Source of the DNA: Gammaproteobacteria bacterium
GTDB lineage: Bacteria > Pseudomonadota > Gammaproteobacteria > Steroidobacterales > Steroidobacteraceae
DNA: 7,680 nucleotides
Direction of reading: 5' to 3'
Assembly (NCBI GenBank): GCA_020846815.1
Contig: JADLDF010000076.1
Span: 1-7,680, forward strand
Shown: one piece after another, positions 6,230-7,680 of the stretch
Layout of the letters: the number at the start of each line of letters is the position of its first letter
Numbering within the stretch: position 1 is the first letter of the stretch
Notes under the pieces: generated by a model
Told to the model about the DNA's origin: nothing
The model's input: only the letters and a program-made list of their open reading frames with translations
Database searches by the model: none
Position numbers and translations under genes: made by a program

Positions 6230-6722
6230 CACCAACCTGCTGATCTACTCGCGCGACTCCACGGATGCGTCCCGGCATGTCATGGCACGCGCCTGGCTCG
6301 ATCTGCTCTGGCGCGACCGCACGGGGCGCATCAGCGCCCAGGTATTGAGCGAGTACTTCTACGTCGCCACGCGCAAGCCTCGTCCGGCCATCGATCCGGA
6401 GGATGCGTGGGGCGACGTCCAGGAACTGATGCCGTGGAACCCGGTTGCGACGGATGGCGATCTGCTGACCGAGGCCTGGACCCTGCAGCGTCGTTACCGG
6501 ATCAACTGGTGGGACGCCCTGATCGTGGCCGCCGCGATCCGCCAGGGCTGCGGCGTGCTGCTGTCCGAAGACTTCCAGGACGGCATGCAGTTCGGTCCGG
6601 TGCGGGTCATGAACCCGTTCACGCACCGCGTTGGCGAGCACGCAGCGGTCTACGCAGCGCTGCCGCGCGCGGCGGCGCTGCACCGCGGCCGCGGCCGGCC
6701 GAAGCGCCGTACGGCGGCCTGA
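6207..6722 (+). CDS. VapC-type PIN-domain ribonuclease toxin with AT-hook-like C-terminal tail
   Basis: The 171-aa product starts at ATG 6207, preceded by GGAGGAG (6196-6202), inside the end of the antitoxin gene. It has a complete PIN active site: Asp8 in AFVDTNLLIYSRD, Glu49 in AQVLSEYFYVATRK, Asp103 in NWWDALIVAAAI, and Glu121, Asp122 and Asp125 in LLSEDFQDG. These acidic residues bind Mg2+ or Mn2+ for RNA cleavage. The usual PIN domain ends near VMNPF (about residue 138). A further ~33 residues follow, starting THRVGEHAAVYAALPRAAAL and ending RGRGRPKRR (160-168), which contains an exact AT-hook core (RGRP followed by K). VapC toxins commonly cut tRNA or rRNA; the target here cannot be told. 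The tail is basic and could bind DNA or RNA. Confidence 0.88.
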   Translation: MTALAFVDTNLLIYSRDSTDASRHVMARAWLDLLWRDRTGRISAQVLSEYFYVATRKPRPAIDPEDAWGDVQELMPWNPVATDGDLLTEAWTLQRRYRINWWDALIVAAAIRQGCGVLLSEDFQDGMQFGPVRVMNPFTHRVGEHAAVYAALPRAAALHRGRGRPKRRTAA

Positions 6723-6773
6723 GCCGGCAGCCGCATCGAGGCGACGAGGCTTCGTGCTAACGTCGCGCGACAC

Positions 6774-7680
6774 ATGGATTCGATTTCGCAGTTCGCGCTC
6801 GGCGCCGGGCTCGGCGTCGCGATCATGGGTCGCCGCACCAAGGTCTGGAAGGCGGCACTGTGGGGCGGCATCGCGGGCACGATCCCGGATCTCGACGCGC
6901 TGATCGACCACGGCGACCCGATCCGCAACATGACCTTCCATCGCGGGGCGAGCCACTCGCTGATCTACCTGACCCTGCTCTCGCCGCCGCTCGCCTGGCT
7001 GGTCACGCGCATCCACGGCGAGGCGCAGCAGTTGCGGCGCTGGTGGCTGGCGCTGTGGGCGGCGCTGTTCACGCATCCGCTGCTCGACACCCTGACGATC
7101 TACGGCACGCAGCTGCTGCAGCCGTTCTCGGATCATCCGTTCGCGATCGGCAGCGTGTTCATCATCGACCCGCTGTACACGCTGCCGTTGCTGTTCGGCC
7201 TCATCGCGACCGCGATCGACCGCGGCCCGCGGCGGTGGCGCTGGAACCGCGCCGGCGTGCTGCTCTCCACGGCCTATCTCGGATGGAGCCTGTTCGCGCA
7301 AGCCTGGGCGGGCGGCGTCGCCGAACGTGAGCTCGCGGCGCTGGGCGTGCGCAGCGAGCGGCTGCTGGTCACGGCGACCGGGTTCAACACCGTGCTGTGG
7401 CGCATCGTCGCGATGGAGCCCGGCGGCGCGGCCTACCACGAGGGCTTCTGGTCACCGTTCGACGGCGGGCGCCCGATCCGCTTCGACCGCTACACCAGCG
7501 ATCGCGAGCTGTACGACGCGCTGCGCGGCAACTGGGGCCTGGAACGCATCGCATGGTTCAGCCACGGCTTCTTCCGCGTCGAGCGGCGCGGCGACGTCGC
7601 GACCATCGCCGACCTGCGCATGGGCCAGGAGCCGAACTATGCTTTCACCTTCGACGTCGCGCAGCTGCGCGCGAACCCGG
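6774..7680 (+). CDS. YdjM/DUF457-type inner-membrane metal-dependent hydrolase (3' partial)
   Basis: The frame opens at ATG 6774 and runs to the window edge (302 codons) without a stop. The start MDSISQFALGAGLGVAIMGR is the usual beginning of this family (compare MDPxTHALLGxxLG, with the His replaced by Gln here). Metal-site signatures follow: PDLDALIDH (38-46), HRGASHSLIY (56-65), FTHPLLDTLTIYG (99-111) and GSVFIIDPLYTLPLL (126-140). Hydrophobic helices alternate with these motifs through about residue 175. After that comes a long hydrophilic domain (about 178-302), probably periplasmic. E. coli YdjM belongs to this family and is induced by the SOS response, but the reaction catalysed is unknown. 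No strong Shine-Dalgarno lies close to the ATG (GAGG at 6746-6749 is too far). It follows vapC by 51 bases and could be read from the same transcript. Confidence 0.85.
   Translation, partial: MDSISQFALGAGLGVAIMGRRTKVWKAALWGGIAGTIPDLDALIDHGDPIRNMTFHRGASHSLIYLTLLSPPLAWLVTRIHGEAQQLRRWWLALWAALFTHPLLDTLTIYGTQLLQPFSDHPFAIGSVFIIDPLYTLPLLFGLIATAIDRGPRRWRWNRAGVLLSTAYLGWSLFAQAWAGGVAERELAALGVRSERLLVTATGFNTVLWRIVAMEPGGAAYHEGFWSPFDGGRPIRFDRYTSDRELYDALRGNWGLERIAWFSHGFFRVERRGDVATIADLRMGQEPNYAFTFDVAQLRANP

Noticed and set aside
6000..7439. Long open frame on the minus strand opposite vapBC and the YdjM-type gene
   Set aside because: It is antisense to three frames with clear domain motifs and reads as Arg/Ala/Asp-rich sequence without a recognisable fold; chance openings are common in GC-rich DNA.
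1..7680. CRISPR array, rRNA, complete transposase or integrase
   Set aside because: No regularly spaced repeats, rRNA-like conserved sequence, or DDE/tyrosine recombinase motifs were seen on either strand.

Overview
The window is GC-rich DNA (about 68-70% by eye), with strong GC-ending codon bias and closely packed genes on both strands. The gene content (a NorD/CbbO-type VWA protein, an Asp/Glu-racemase-superfamily enzyme, a DASS transporter, a VapBC pair, a YdjM-type membrane protein) suggests a proteobacterium, most likely a high-GC gamma- or betaproteobacterium. That placement is inference; there is no rRNA or marker gene here.

Layout. 1-690 (+) is the end of a coding frame. Its first ~38 codons look like the tail of a c-type cytochrome. 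The rest looks like the middle of a NorD-type von Willebrand A protein that stops before the second half of the VWA fold. 691-1079 is non-coding and holds an imperfect inverted repeat (734-756 / 855-877) around a GC-rich palindrome. 1080-1853 (+) is a complete maleate isomerase/arylmalonate decarboxylase-like enzyme with one of the two usual catalytic cysteines. 2060-3550 (-) converges on it and encodes an exported beta-lactamase-fold serine hydrolase. 3828-4137 (+) holds a small helper protein overlapping a nucleotidyltransferase cut down to 58 codons, the remains of a toxin-antitoxin-like pair. 4156 to about 5.8-5.9 kb (-) is a DASS/SLC13-type anion transporter with an unusual hydrophilic insertion and no obvious start codon. 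5990-6722 (+) is an intact overlapping vapBC-type module with a palindromic operator candidate; its PIN toxin ends in an AT-hook-like tail. 6774 to the window end (+) is a YdjM/DUF457-type membrane metal-dependent hydrolase, incomplete at the 3' edge.

These genes do not form one pathway. The window reads as an accessory or rearranged stretch: two small two-gene modules (one intact, one truncated), a broken VWA gene, a repeat-like intergenic segment and single metabolic or transport genes in alternating orientation. The least ordinary signals are the AT-hook tail on the PIN toxin, the cytochrome/NorD junction with the VWA truncation, the loss of the catalytic Tyr in the serine hydrolase, and the missing canonical start of the transporter. 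No clear multi-gene defence or biosynthetic system that is new as a whole can be demonstrated.
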